Assembly: GCF_021568855.1 (NCBI RefSeq)
Contig: NZ_JAKGUG010000013.1
Coordinates: forward strand, 1 to 64,000
Length of the DNA stretch: 64,000 nucleotides
Source of the DNA: Dethiosulfovibrio russensis
GTDB taxonomy: Bacteria > Synergistota > Synergistia > Synergistales > Dethiosulfovibrionaceae
Reading direction: 5' to 3'
Within the stretch, counting starts at the first letter, position 1; every line of letters starts with the position of its first letter. Position numbers and translations under genes: made by a program. This document shows positions 27,597 to 37,588 of the stretch, piece by piece. The notes beneath the pieces were generated by a model that did no database searches, was not told the DNA's origin, and saw only the letters and a list, made by a program, of their open reading frames with translations.

Positions 27597-28038
27597 GCTG
27601 GAAGATCTGGTAGCCGGATTGCTGAGGCAGGAGCTCGATCTTTACCGGCTGCTCAGGTCGAGAATAGACGCAGAGCTGGAGGCCATCGACGGTGACGATA
27701 TGGATCTCCTCATGTCCATCCTTCAGGAAAAACAGTCCATAATATCCAGGCAGGAGCTTCTTATGGAACGTTGGGGGGATGTCTCCTCCGAACTCGGGAT
27801 ATCGGAGGGCCGAGACGAACCGGTTTTCTGGAAGGCTCTTGCCTCGGCGGTGGGTGAGAGAGGTTACGAGGGCCTTATATCCAGGGTGAGAGAGATTCAG
27901 GATTTGGTCTCTGCCTCCATAGATTTCGAGAACGTCGCACAGGAGAAAATGGCCGGAAAATTGAGCGAGCTCAGAAGCCGGATGTCCCGGGTCGCCAACG
28001 GCAAAAAGGCGGTACGAGGATATATGGGCAGCATCTGA
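27586..28038 (+). CDS. flgN: FlgN-like flagellar chaperone
   Basis: 150-residue all-helical, coiled-coil protein that overlaps fliS by 11 bases. TTG start at 27586 follows GGGGAGGGG by 6 bases. LEDLVAGLLRQELDLYRLLRSRI and LMSILQEKQSIISRQELL match the FlgN pattern. FlgN escorts the hook-junction proteins FlgK and FlgL. Identity is low, as is usual for this family, but coupling with fliS supports the call. Confidence 0.75.
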   Translation: MPVKLEDLVAGLLRQELDLYRLLRSRIDAELEAIDGDDMDLLMSILQEKQSIISRQELLMERWGDVSSELGISEGRDEPVFWKALASAVGERGYEGLISRVREIQDLVSASIDFENVAQEKMAGKLSELRSRMSRVANGKKAVRGYMGSI

Positions 28039-28048
28039 AGGTGCCGTC

Positions 28049-29143
28049 ATGAGGATGGATGCTCTTGAAAAAATGGCTGAGAAAGCCATTTTTTTATTAT
28101 CCTTGGCCCTCTGTCTTTTTCTGTCCCCCGTGGCTGGAATAGCCGGTCCCTACGAAAGGGAGATAGCCTTAGGCAAAAAAGTGGCTTCTCAGGTGGAGGA
28201 ACGGTGGCCGGTCGTATCTAACCCAGTTGAGGTCGCTAGGGTAAGGGTGGTATTCGAAAGGTTGCTCCCCTTCGTGGATAGGAAGCTTCCCTACAGCGTG
28301 AATCTCCTGGATGCCGATTTTCCCAACGCTTTCTGTATCCCCGGAGGTGGAATATACGTTACCTCCGGTATGTTGGATTTCGTCAGGAGCGACGGCGAAT
28401 TGGCCGCTATTTTGGCCCACGAGTTGACCCACGCCGATAAAAATCACGTCATGATCCAGGCGGATAGATCCCAGAAGCTATCCTTGGCTACCTTGGCTAT
28501 CTTGATCGCCAGCGAGGGGCAGGCCGCCGCTGCCATGATGGCCGGGGTAGCTCAGATCGCCATAACCAACGGATACAGCCGGGACCTCGAGAGGGAGGCG
28601 GATCTCGGCGCCGTCGATAAGATTCACCGGGCCGGTTATCCTCCTGCCGCCGCCCTTACCGTGATGGAGGGATTGGCAGCGGAACAGCTGAAGAGGCCTT
28701 ATGTCGATCCCGGTGTTTTCATGGATCATCCTAGATTACCCGATAGAATCGACTATATCACGAGGTTCATAGAGGACAGCGGTTGGGAGCTCAGCCGTAA
28801 AGCCGCTTTGAACCTTTTAGTTACAGAAGTGAGGGAATCGGACCATAGGTTGGAGCTGACCGTCGACGGGTTGTCCGTCTGGTCGTCTTCCTCGGAGAAT
28901 CGGGTGTACTTGGCCGAGGTGGCTTCGGCTATATCCGACAGCCTGGAACTTGAGACATCGCCACACGACATACAGATAGTAGATACCCTCGAGGGACGGA
29001 AATCGCTTATCATAAGCGGACATATAATAGCTTCCGCCCCTCTTCCGACAGGAACCTCCTCTCTGTCCGAGCTCAGAAAGGGCATATTGAAAGCTCTCTC
29101 CGCGGCTAAGGACAAGAACCCCACAGCAGACTATCTTTCCTGA
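28049..29143 (+). CDS. M48 family metalloprotease, secreted or periplasmic
   Basis: 364 residues with an N-terminal hydrophobic signal (about 12-32). The zinc site is complete: H124-E125-L-T-H128 and E181 in SRDLEREAD. The domain resembles the periplasmic BepA/LoiP branch rather than membrane-bound HtpX, but no TPR repeats are evident. The C-terminal 120 residues do not match a domain I recognise. Related enzymes clear misfolded outer-membrane proteins. It follows flgN by 10 bases and may share its transcript. An inverted repeat (CCCGAC 29151, GTCGGG 29177) follows without a T tract. Confidence 0.85.
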   Translation: MRMDALEKMAEKAIFLLSLALCLFLSPVAGIAGPYEREIALGKKVASQVEERWPVVSNPVEVARVRVVFERLLPFVDRKLPYSVNLLDADFPNAFCIPGGGIYVTSGMLDFVRSDGELAAILAHELTHADKNHVMIQADRSQKLSLATLAILIASEGQAAAAMMAGVAQIAITNGYSRDLEREADLGAVDKIHRAGYPPAAALTVMEGLAAEQLKRPYVDPGVFMDHPRLPDRIDYITRFIEDSGWELSRKAALNLLVTEVRESDHRLELTVDGLSVWSSSSENRVYLAEVASAISDSLELETSPHDIQIVDTLEGRKSLIISGHIIASAPLPTGTSSLSELRKGILKALSAAKDKNPTADYLS

Positions 29144-29182
29144 TGAAGAGCCCGACGCGCTGCATCCGAACAGCCCGTCGGG

Positions 29183-29188
29183 TATAAT
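29183..29188 (+). promoter_or_regulatory. Possible -10 element before dnaX
   Basis: A consensus TATAAT lies 46 bases before the dnaX ATG. The best -35 at 17 bases is CTGCAT, only a partial match, and it sits inside the inverted repeat at 29151-29182. Confidence 0.4.
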
Positions 29189-29234
29189 GGTCGTGCCTCC
29201 TTGGAGGATTTTTTATAAGAACAGGAGGACTTCC

Positions 29235-30917
29235 ATGTACCTTTCTCTGTACCGTCGCTATAGACCTCAGACTTTTCAGGACGTAACCGGTCAAAATACC
29301 GCCGTAGAGGTGGTGCGTCGCGCCGTCTCCAGGGATAACGTGGGACACGCCTATCTCTTTTCCGGCCCTAGAGGTTGCGGAAAGACCACTGTAGCCAGGC
29401 TTTTCGCCAAGGCCGTCAACTGTAGCGACCGAGGCGAGGACGGAGAACCCTGCAACGTCTGCGATTCCTGCCGCAGTATCTCCGAGGGAAACTCCCTCGA
29501 CGTCGTAGAGATAGACGGAGCCTCCAATAACAGGGTCGACGAGATAAGGGATCTCAAGACCCACGTGGGGCTGGCGTCTTTTTCCTCTCCCTACAAGGTC
29601 TATATAGTGGACGAGGTCCACATGCTTTCCATAGGGGCTTTCAACGCCTTGTTGAAGACACTGGAGGAGCCCCCCGAGTCGGTGCTCTTTATACTGGCGA
29701 CCACGGAGCCCTTCAAGGTTCCGGTTACGATTCGTTCCAGATGTCAGCACATACCCTTTCACTCCATCGGTCTGGAGCAAATGGTCTCCAGACTGCGCTA
29801 CGTTGCCGAGCTGGAAAAGGTGAAATGCGACGACGACTCCCTATGGGAGATCGCCCGTCAGGCCGACGGTGGTCTGAGGGACGGGCTTTCTCTTTTGGAG
29901 CAGGCTATAGCCGTCCAGGACGACGGGGTGGATTTGTCCGTGGTGGAACGGTTGGTGGGAGGGGGAAGCCACGGAGAACTGTGTAGATGGCTCGACGGTT
30001 TTCACGAAAGAGGTGAGATGGACTCCCTCAAGAACCTAGAGGAGATGTTCCTCCGTGGCGCCTCTGTAGAGAGGGTGCTAGACGGCCTTTACGTTATATT
30101 CAGGAATCTCTGGATCGCCTCTAGATGGGGAGAGAAGGGAATAGAAGCTTTGGGCCTGTCTCCCTGGGAAAGTCGTTTCCTGACTCGAGCCGTAGGAAGA
30201 TGGAACGAGCCGTTTCTCAGGGAGATGATGGGTTTGACGTCGTCTCTTATGCCTCAATCCAGAAGGGGGCTGAGACAGGATGTGCTGATCGGAATTCTGA
30301 TGACCCGTCTGGTGCCTTCGGAAACGCCATCCTCCATCAAGTCTCCTACCGTCGAGACGCCTAATGAGGAGCCGAGTAAAGTCTCTAGACCGGTTTCGGC
30401 GAAGCCGACGCCCGTATCCGTTCCCGGGTCAGACGAAGAGGATCCGCCACTGTGGTCTCGCTTTGGGGATATACCCCATATAGTTTCCGCCCTGGCTTTT
30501 TGCGCCATATCTAAGTCCGACGACGAGATGGAGGTCGTGGTACCTCCGGAAAGGGCCTTCTGCTTCGAGCTTCTCTCCGGAGAGAGAAACGCCTATATAC
30601 TGCAGTCCGTACTGAACGAGGACGGATGGGAGGGGCGAGTCGTCTTTCGTTGCGGAGACCGAGAGAGGGTCTACGAGCCCCTATCGGCTCCTTCGTCGCA
30701 GGAACTTCCCCTGGAGGTCGATCGGGAGGACCAGAGGGAGACTGTTAAAGAGGTAAAATCGACGGATGTCTCCAAGGCAGGGAATGTAGAGGTCCCCGAC
30801 GGGGACGACGGTTTATTGAGAGCCCTTCAGGTGGTCCGGTCCCAGACCTCCGGGGAGGTACTTTACCTTCGTAAAGACGAGGAGATAGAGAAGGAGGATG
30901 AGATAGACGGTGACTAA
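29235..30917 (+). CDS. dnaX: DNA polymerase III subunit gamma/tau
   Basis: 560 residues. The AAA+ clamp-loader domain has Walker A GPRGCGKTT (44-52), zinc cysteines C63, C73, C76 and C79, DEVHMLS and the SRC motif (IRSRCQHI). ATG at 29235 follows AGGAGG and gives MYLSLYRRYRPQTF, the standard start; an upstream GTG/ATG extension is not conserved. The C-terminal half (from about 370) is diverged and low in complexity. No obvious slippery heptamer for a shorter gamma form was found. It overlaps dnaE by 8 bases. Confidence 0.96.
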   Translation: MYLSLYRRYRPQTFQDVTGQNTAVEVVRRAVSRDNVGHAYLFSGPRGCGKTTVARLFAKAVNCSDRGEDGEPCNVCDSCRSISEGNSLDVVEIDGASNNRVDEIRDLKTHVGLASFSSPYKVYIVDEVHMLSIGAFNALLKTLEEPPESVLFILATTEPFKVPVTIRSRCQHIPFHSIGLEQMVSRLRYVAELEKVKCDDDSLWEIARQADGGLRDGLSLLEQAIAVQDDGVDLSVVERLVGGGSHGELCRWLDGFHERGEMDSLKNLEEMFLRGASVERVLDGLYVIFRNLWIASRWGEKGIEALGLSPWESRFLTRAVGRWNEPFLREMMGLTSSLMPQSRRGLRQDVLIGILMTRLVPSETPSSIKSPTVETPNEEPSKVSRPVSAKPTPVSVPGSDEEDPPLWSRFGDIPHIVSALAFCAISKSDDEMEVVVPPERAFCFELLSGERNAYILQSVLNEDGWEGRVVFRCGDRERVYEPLSAPSSQELPLEVDREDQRETVKEVKSTDVSKAGNVEVPDGDDGLLRALQVVRSQTSGEVLYLRKDEEIEKEDEIDGD

Positions 30918-33900
30918 GGAAAAGAATTTCGTCCACCTTCACGTCCATACGGAATACAGCCTTCTTGACGGTGCCATCCGGTGCAAGGAGCTTGCCAGAA
31001 GGGCCAAGGAATGGGATATGCCCGCCGTAGCCATATCGGATCACGGCGTGATGTACGGTGTCATAGAATTTTACCAGGCCTGCAAGGACGAGGGAATCAA
31101 GCCGATCATAGGGTGCGAGATCTACGTTGCCCCAGAGGGAATAGAGGAGAAGAGAAAGGAAAATCCGATAAACCACCTTCTCCTCCTGGCGGAGAACGAC
31201 GTCGGATATCACAACCTGGTAAAGCTGGTCTCCATCGCCAACACCGACGGCTTCTACTACAAACCCAGGGTGGACCACGACCTTCTGTCCCGTCACAGCG
31301 AGGGGATCATAGCCTGTTCCGCCTGTCTTGCCGGAGAGATCCCCCAGCTTCTCATAGCAGGAGAGGACGATAAGGCCCTGGATAGGGCGAATCTCTACAG
31401 GGATATATTCGGCGAGGACAACTTCTTTCTCGAGATACAGTACAACCATATCCCTCAGCAGGCGGTTGTCAACAAGGGACTGATAGAGATGTCCCGTAAG
31501 CACGGTTTCCCTCTGGTGGCCACCACCGACTCGCACTACATGAACGAGGAGGACTACGACTGGCACGAGATTCTTCTGTGCGTGGGGACCAACTCGACCT
31601 TGGACGACCCTAAGAGGATGTCCTTCGAGACCAACGACTTCTACCTTCGTTCCGCCGAGGAGATGTGGGAGATATTCGGGGACGACGTGCCGGAGGCTCT
31701 GGAGAATACACTGAAAATAGCGGAGAGATGCGACGTCTCTTTCGATCTTGGTACGAGAGAGTATAAGCTTCCCCAGTTCGATATACCCGAGGGTGAGACC
31801 TTGGAGAGCTTTCTGGAGAAAAGTGCCTTCGATGGACTCAAGGATAGGCTGAAGGGCGCGCCCTTGACGGAGGAGTACAGACGGAGACTCGAGTACGAGT
31901 TATCGGTTATCAACCAGATGGGGTTTCCCGGCTATTTTCTGATAATCGCCGACGTCATACAGGCCTGTAAGGAGAGGGGGATCCCCATAGGTCCCGGAAG
32001 AGGCTCCGCCGCTGGGTCTCTGGTGGCCTACGCCATGAAGATAACCGAGCTGGATCCCATAAAGTACGGCCTTATCTTCGAGAGATTCCTCAACCCCGAG
32101 AGGGTGACCATGCCCGATATAGACACGGACGTCTCCGACAAGGGGCGGGAGGATCTTCTAAGATACGTCGTGGAGAAATACGGGGTGGAAAACGTCTCCC
32201 AGATAATAACCTTCGGTAGGATGAAGACCAAGGCTGCCATAAAGGACGTGGGAAGGGCCATGGGTATTCCCTACGCCGAGGTGGACAGGGTAGCCAAACT
32301 CGTTCCCGACGGAGTGAAGTCCATCGCCGACGCTATCTCCCTGACCCCGGATCTCAAGGAAATCCGTGACAAGGACCCTAAGATGAGGACATTGCTGGAG
32401 AGCGCCGCCAAGATAGAGGGTTTGGCCAGGCATTGTTCCCAGCATGCCGCCGGAGTGGTAATAACCCCCATGCCTCTGACCGACCTGGTCCCGGTCCGTA
32501 AGATAGGGGAGAACCAGGTAGTGACGCAATTCTCGATGGAGCCTGTCGAGAGGCTGGGGTTGGTCAAGATGGACTTTCTGGGACTTCAGACCCTCTCCAT
32601 ATTGGAGGAGGCGTTGGAAAATATAAAGACCAACGGCAAGGAACCTCCGAACCTGAACGAACTGCCCATGGACGACCAGCCTACTTTTAAGATGCTCCAG
32701 GCGGGAGATACCCTGGGAGTGTTCCAGTTGGAGTCTGCCGGTATGAGACGGTTGCTCAAGAAGATGCTTCCCGACAGCTTCGAGGACGTCATAGCTGTGC
32801 TGGCTCTCTATCGCCCCGGTCCTCTGGAGAGTGGCATGTTGGATCAGTACGTGGAGTGCAAGCACGGCAGGGCCATGGCCCATTATCTTCATCCCATGCT
32901 GGAGGACGTCCTGAAGGAAACCCACGGTGTCATTCTCTATCAGGAACAGGTTATGAAATGCGCATCCACCCTCGCTGGTTACACCCTGGGAGGAGCGGAT
33001 CTTCTTCGCAGAGCCATGGGGAAAAAAAAGGTCGAGGTCATGAACGAGCAGAGGGCCATCTTCCTCTCCGGAGCGGAGAAGCAGGGAGTTGACAAGGCCA
33101 AGGCCGACGAGATCTTCGACATAATACAGAAGTTCGCCGGATACGGCTTCAACAAATCCCACAGCGCTGCCTATGCTCTCATCAGCTACCAGACGGCCTA
33201 TCTCAAAGCCCATTACGACAGGGAATTCATGGCAGCTTACCTTACCAGTCAGATAGGGTCGAAAAAGGACGTCATGGCAGCCTACGTCAGGGAGGTCAGA
33301 AAATCTGGCATACCAGTGTTGCCCCCGGACGTAAACCAGTCCCGTTCGGCCTTCACTGCGGCGGAGAACGTAATCCGTTTCGGCCTCGAGGCCGTGGGCA
33401 AGGTGGGAGCGGGAGCTGTAGAGGCCATCATAAAGGCCAGGGAAGAGGGAGGCCTCTTCAAGGATCTCTGGGATTTTCTGGACCGGGTAGACGTTCACTG
33501 TCTGAACAAGGGGGTCATGGAAAACCTCATAAAGGCCGGGGCGTTCGACAGCATATCTCCAAATCGCAGACAGCTCATGGAATCCTTTCCGGCCATGATG
33601 GACTATGCATTGAAACGGGGTTGCGACGGAGACCAATGTTCGCTTTTCGGGGAACAGGAGGCGGCTGTTCACCCAGATATGGTAGAGGTCGAGGATTACG
33701 ATATACAGGAAAAACTGGAGATGGAAAAGTCCGCCATAGGCATGTATATATCGGGGCATCCCTTCGAGAGACATGAGGAGAGGGCCTCCAGACACGTCAA
33801 CTGCACCATCTCCGATCTGGAGCTTTGGAGGAGCGAGAAGGTGTCTCCCTGCTTTGCCGGCATGTTGGTGGGGTCGGTGGAAAAATATACCAAAAGAGGG

Positions 33901-34347
33901 GATCCTATGGGGATACTTCGTTTCGAGGATTGTTCCGGAGAGATCGAGGCAGTGTGTTTCCCCAAACCCAGGGAAGGAAGACCCTGGTTGGATATCAAGC
34001 CCTCTTTGATTCTGGGGGATCCCTATCTGGTCAGAGGGTCCGTGCAGGATCGGGGCGGGGTGAACGTCCTCGTGAACGAGGTAGTTCCCCTGAAGGGAGA
34101 TCTTGCAGGCGTCAGGCGATACGCCGAGATATCCATTCGGGAGGAGGCTTTCAGGGAGTCCTTTTTCAGGGAGTTTTTGCGTATATTGAAGGGGCATCCG
34201 GGCGATAGTTCGGTCTTGTTGAGGTTGGAGGGCGACCACGAAAGAGCGTGCGTGGTCCTGGAAGATATCAGAATATCCCCTAGCTCGGATCTCCGTAAAA
34301 AACTGGAGAGTTTGATTTCCTCCGACCTAGTCGCTTTGAGGATATAG
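30910..34347 (+). CDS. dnaE: DNA polymerase III alpha subunit (DnaE)
   Basis: 1145 residues. An N-terminal PHP domain (HLHVHTEYSLLDGA at 9-22, SDHGVMYG) precedes the C-family polymerase domain with GPGRGSAAGSLVAY and the catalytic PDIDTD at 402-407. The fingers include YGFNKSHSAAYA. An OB fold and C-terminal domain follow. It is DnaE rather than PolC, since no exonuclease is inserted. GTG start overlaps the end of dnaX, so the replicase subunit and the clamp loader are translated together. No intein is present. Confidence 0.97.
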   Translation: MTKEKNFVHLHVHTEYSLLDGAIRCKELARRAKEWDMPAVAISDHGVMYGVIEFYQACKDEGIKPIIGCEIYVAPEGIEEKRKENPINHLLLLAENDVGYHNLVKLVSIANTDGFYYKPRVDHDLLSRHSEGIIACSACLAGEIPQLLIAGEDDKALDRANLYRDIFGEDNFFLEIQYNHIPQQAVVNKGLIEMSRKHGFPLVATTDSHYMNEEDYDWHEILLCVGTNSTLDDPKRMSFETNDFYLRSAEEMWEIFGDDVPEALENTLKIAERCDVSFDLGTREYKLPQFDIPEGETLESFLEKSAFDGLKDRLKGAPLTEEYRRRLEYELSVINQMGFPGYFLIIADVIQACKERGIPIGPGRGSAAGSLVAYAMKITELDPIKYGLIFERFLNPERVTMPDIDTDVSDKGREDLLRYVVEKYGVENVSQIITFGRMKTKAAIKDVGRAMGIPYAEVDRVAKLVPDGVKSIADAISLTPDLKEIRDKDPKMRTLLESAAKIEGLARHCSQHAAGVVITPMPLTDLVPVRKIGENQVVTQFSMEPVERLGLVKMDFLGLQTLSILEEALENIKTNGKEPPNLNELPMDDQPTFKMLQAGDTLGVFQLESAGMRRLLKKMLPDSFEDVIAVLALYRPGPLESGMLDQYVECKHGRAMAHYLHPMLEDVLKETHGVILYQEQVMKCASTLAGYTLGGADLLRRAMGKKKVEVMNEQRAIFLSGAEKQGVDKAKADEIFDIIQKFAGYGFNKSHSAAYALISYQTAYLKAHYDREFMAAYLTSQIGSKKDVMAAYVREVRKSGIPVLPPDVNQSRSAFTAAENVIRFGLEAVGKVGAGAVEAIIKAREEGGLFKDLWDFLDRVDVHCLNKGVMENLIKAGAFDSISPNRRQLMESFPAMMDYALKRGCDGDQCSLFGEQEAAVHPDMVEVEDYDIQEKLEMEKSAIGMYISGHPFERHEERASRHVNCTISDLELWRSEKVSPCFAGMLVGSVEKYTKRGDPMGILRFEDCSGEIEAVCFPKPREGRPWLDIKPSLILGDPYLVRGSVQDRGGVNVLVNEVVPLKGDLAGVRRYAEISIREEAFRESFFREFLRILKGHPGDSSVLLRLEGDHERACVVLEDIRISPSSDLRKKLESLISSDLVALRI

Positions 34348-34374
34348 AGTCTTTTTTCGGAGGTGAAATGTAGT

Positions 34375-36129
34375 ATGCAGAGAAAGGTCAAGATAATATG
34401 CACATTGGGTCCCTCCAGCTCCGACAGAGAGGTATTGGCGGAGATGATAAAGGGAGGCATGACTGTGGCTCGCCTGAACTTCAGCCATGGAACTCACGAG
34501 GGGCATCTCGATACTTTGAGGTTGGTCCGCGGTCTATCCGATGTGTACGGAGGCCCGGTGCCGATCATGCTTGACACCAAGGGACCGGAGATAAGGACCG
34601 GGCTTCTGAAAGACGGAACCACCGATCTCGTTCAGGGCTCCGCCTTTTCCCTGAGGCTTAAAGACGATTCTCCCGGGGACTCCTCCGGCGTGTGGGTTAC
34701 CTATCATCTCTTGGGAGACGAGGTTTCGGTGGGACAGGATGTCTTCATAGACGACGGTACTATTCATCTCAGGATAGAGTCCATCTCGAAAGAGTCTGTC
34801 GACTGTTCCGTGGTGGTCGGAGGTTCTTTGGGCAACAGAAAGGGCGTCAACGTGCCCGGAGCGAACTTCTCCTTCTCCGCCATGTCCGAAAAGGACAGGG
34901 AGGACATACTATGGGGCGTGGAAAACGACGTGGATTTCGTGGCTGTCTCTTTCGTTAGGGACAGACAGGACGTCCTGGCTGTTAGAAAGGTAATAGAGGA
35001 TGCCGGTGGAAACATAAAGATAGTCGCCAAGATCGAGACCCGCCAGGCGGTGGCTAACATAGACGAGATAGCCGAGGTCGTCGACGGGATGATGATAGCC
35101 AGAGGAGATCTGGGAGTCGAGATCCCGACCGAGGAGGTTCCGCTGGTCCAGAAAAGATTGATAGATATATGCAGAGGTCAGGGGAAACCGGTTATAGTGG
35201 CCACCCAGATGCTGGACTCTATGATCAGAAATCCAAGGCCTACCAGAGCGGAGGCCAGCGACGTGGCTAATGCGGTTCTCGACGGAGCCGACGTATTGAT
35301 GCTCTCGGGAGAGACCGCGGCGGGGAAATATCCTGCGAGGTCCGTGGAGACAATGTCCAGGATAATCTCCAAGGCGGAGGAACAGCTCGAAAGATGGCAG
35401 CGTCCTTTCGAGGTTCCCGCCGTGCCCAACAGCGTTCCGGACGCGGTCAGTATGGCCGCGGTGGAGATAGCTAAAAAAACCGGGGCCAAGGCTATTCTTT
35501 CCCTTACCAGAAGCGGAGTTACCGCCAGGATGGTAAGCAAATATCGTCCGGATTGTCCTATTATCGCCACCACTCCATCGGTAAAGACGCAAAAAGAGCT
35601 CTCGCTCAGTTGGGGAGTCGTCCCCCTTTTCAAGAGCACCGACGGTTCCGAGGACGAGGCGATAGAGGGAGCGGTCGCCGCCGCCATGGGGCGAGGATTT
35701 CTATCCGAAGGGGATATGGTAGTGATAACCGCCGGTATGCCCTTGGACGTGCCGGGGACTACGAATATGGTGAGGGTCCATACCATAGGGCGAATCGTCC
35801 TCAAAGGCCTTTCTGTGATTCCCAAGGTCCTGGCCGGTCGGGTGTTTAAAGCTTCTTCCGCCGAGGAAGCCCAGTCCATGCAGGACGGGGATATACTGGT
35901 GACTCCCTTTACCGATGGATCTTACATGTCGGCTTTAAAGCGAGCTGGCGCTTTGATCACGGAGGAGGGAGGGCTTACGTCCCCCTCGGCTATAATGGCC
36001 CTTGAACTTGGATTGCCCTGTATCGTCAACGCTTCTCGATGCATGGATTCCCTTAAGACCGGAAACATCGTGACGGTAGACAGCGGGAAAGGACTGGTCT
36101 ACGAGGGGACTGTAAACGTTGGAGCCTAG
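34375..36129 (+). CDS. pyk: Pyruvate kinase with C-terminal PEP-utiliser-like domain
   Basis: 584 residues. The barrel carries KIICTLGPSS, the substrate-binding ARLNFSHGTHEGH, the catalytic-lysine and metal region KIETRQAVANIDEI and MIARGDLGVEIP. After the allosteric C domain there is an extra C-terminal domain (about 485-584, GDILVTPFTDGSYMSALKRA with EGGLTSPSAI), as in Bacillus-type enzymes. ATG at 34375 is the first conserved start; an ATG-TAG pair sits between it and the GGAGGTGA site. The enzyme makes pyruvate and ATP from PEP and ADP. Confidence 0.96.
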   Translation: MQRKVKIICTLGPSSSDREVLAEMIKGGMTVARLNFSHGTHEGHLDTLRLVRGLSDVYGGPVPIMLDTKGPEIRTGLLKDGTTDLVQGSAFSLRLKDDSPGDSSGVWVTYHLLGDEVSVGQDVFIDDGTIHLRIESISKESVDCSVVVGGSLGNRKGVNVPGANFSFSAMSEKDREDILWGVENDVDFVAVSFVRDRQDVLAVRKVIEDAGGNIKIVAKIETRQAVANIDEIAEVVDGMMIARGDLGVEIPTEEVPLVQKRLIDICRGQGKPVIVATQMLDSMIRNPRPTRAEASDVANAVLDGADVLMLSGETAAGKYPARSVETMSRIISKAEEQLERWQRPFEVPAVPNSVPDAVSMAAVEIAKKTGAKAILSLTRSGVTARMVSKYRPDCPIIATTPSVKTQKELSLSWGVVPLFKSTDGSEDEAIEGAVAAAMGRGFLSEGDMVVITAGMPLDVPGTTNMVRVHTIGRIVLKGLSVIPKVLAGRVFKASSAEEAQSMQDGDILVTPFTDGSYMSALKRAGALITEEGGLTSPSAIMALELGLPCIVNASRCMDSLKTGNIVTVDSGKGLVYEGTVNVGA

Positions 36130-36727
36130 CTTACGTTTTTCCCCTTTTTCTCCGTGGGAGACGCTCGTCGGTAACTTTGAACCGGTCCGATGGGGAGCGG
36201 TTGCCATTCCTATCTTATCGACCAAAGCTGGGCCTAGAGTTGTGTCGATATTAAGGCCGGGATCGATGAGGTCTCACGGAGGACAGATAGCCTTTCCCGG
36301 AGGAGCCAGGGAAGATAATGATCTTACCCCATGGGAAACGGCCTGTAGAGAGACTTATGAGGAGATCGGTCTGGATGGGCGATTTCTTAAATTTCTTGGA
36401 GTCGCCCCAATAGAAGACGTGTTGGTCAGTGGTTTCAAGGTTGTCCCTATAGTCGTAGAGGTTGAGAAAACGATGGAAGAATCCGACCTCGTCCTCAACG
36501 AGGACGAGGTCGATAGGGTGATTCTCCTGAATCCGAATTCTATCTCCGGCACCCCGGAGATAAAGAGAGGTCTCTATATGGGAGTCGAATACTCTTACCC
36601 CATATACCCCCTGTGCGAGAAAATATCCCTCTGGGGGGCTTCAGCCAGGATGTTCCGGAATGTGGATCGCCTGGGGTTCTTTCGGCGTTTGCGGTCTTTT
36701 GAACGGTCGTTTTTCCAAGCCTCTTGA
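36119..36727 (+). CDS. Nudix hydrolase, CoA pyrophosphatase-like
   Basis: 202 residues, TTG start overlapping the end of pyk by 11 bases with GAGGGG upstream. The Nudix box is GGAREDNDLTPWETACRETYEEIGL-like; the core REtYEEiG is intact. It is preceded by RSHGGQIAFPGGA, matching the UPF0035 signature of coenzyme A diphosphatases. It would cleave CoA or oxidised CoA to phosphopantetheine and 3',5'-ADP. The specificity is inferred from the motif only. Confidence 0.87.
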   Translation: MEPSLRFSPFSPWETLVGNFEPVRWGAVAIPILSTKAGPRVVSILRPGSMRSHGGQIAFPGGAREDNDLTPWETACRETYEEIGLDGRFLKFLGVAPIEDVLVSGFKVVPIVVEVEKTMEESDLVLNEDEVDRVILLNPNSISGTPEIKRGLYMGVEYSYPIYPLCEKISLWGASARMFRNVDRLGFFRRLRSFERSFFQAS

Positions 36728-36759
36728 ATCTAGCGGCCAGGTCGAGAAGGGGATGCATC

Positions 36760-37578
36760 ATGACGGAAATCTTTAAGCTTATAAGATGGCAGGATGTAGT
36801 CGATATATTGGTCATATATTATGTCGTCTATCGCCTTCTTTCGTTGCTTTACGGGACTAGAGCTATGCAGCTGGTCAAAGGGCTCTTGGTTATCGGTATT
36901 CTCGCGACATCCGCTAGGCTTCTCAACCTGGAGACTATATCGTGGTTTATGGGGCAGATACTGAACATAACGGTCATAGCCGTCCCCATAGTCTTTCAGC
37001 CCGAACTTCGAAAGGTTCTGGAGGAGCTCGGCAGGGGAAACATATGGAAGAGACATAAGGCCCAAAAAAGAGCTGAGACGATCGCCGGAGAAATATCGAA
37101 AGCCCTTATTTACATGAAGGGGCAGAGGATAGGAGCTCTGCTGGTACTGCAGAGAGGAACGGGGCTGAAGGATTTTTGGCGTACAGCCATAGAGTTGAAC
37201 GCGGACATAACCCAGGAACTCTTGATATCCATCTTTTGGGTCAACAACCCTCTTCATGATGGAGCGGTTATTCTGGATCAGTCCAAGATTATAGCGGCTG
37301 GATGTTATCTGCCCTTGACGGAGGATAGCGATCTTTCCAGGTGGATAGGGACAAGGCATCGGGCCGGTCTTGGGGTCACCGAGGTGTCGGACGCCATTTC
37401 CTTGATAGTCTCGGAGGAGAGAGGAGAGGTCTCTCTAGCCATTAACGGGCATCTTTCCAGAAACCTCAAGGACGATCAGGTGCATAAGCTTCTGGTCCAT
37501 TATTTCTCCGGAGAGGATACGGAACAGCAATCCTTCCTCGATACTCTCAGAGATGAGATAAAATCTCTAGGATCGTGA
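36760..37578 (+). CDS. cdaA: Diadenylate cyclase CdaA
   Basis: 272 residues: three N-terminal transmembrane helices (about 8-85), then a DAC domain with the two catalytic motifs DGA (167-169, NPLHDGAVI) and RHR (199-201, GTRHRAGLGV). ATG at 36760 follows AAGGGGAT; upstream in-frame TTG starts lack support. It condenses two ATP into cyclic di-AMP at the membrane. The cdaA-cdaR-glmM order is the classical one in Firmicutes, where CdaR and GlmM modulate CdaA. Confidence 0.97.
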   Translation: MTEIFKLIRWQDVVDILVIYYVVYRLLSLLYGTRAMQLVKGLLVIGILATSARLLNLETISWFMGQILNITVIAVPIVFQPELRKVLEELGRGNIWKRHKAQKRAETIAGEISKALIYMKGQRIGALLVLQRGTGLKDFWRTAIELNADITQELLISIFWVNNPLHDGAVILDQSKIIAAGCYLPLTEDSDLSRWIGTRHRAGLGVTEVSDAISLIVSEERGEVSLAINGHLSRNLKDDQVHKLLVHYFSGEDTEQQSFLDTLRDEIKSLGS

Positions 37579-37588
37579 GGGTAGAACG

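Noticed and set aside
29151-29182. Terminator after the M48 protease gene
   Set aside because: CCCGAC/GTCGGG can pair, but the loop is 20 bases and no T tract follows; it overlaps the possible dnaX promoter instead.
29235-30917. Programmed frameshift in dnaX producing a gamma form
   Set aside because: No A-rich slippery heptamer with a following stem was seen in the expected region.
32158-34239. 693-codon open frame on the minus strand
   Set aside because: It is antisense to dnaE; the + strand frame encodes complete polymerase motifs, and the minus reading shows no domain and no ribosome binding site.
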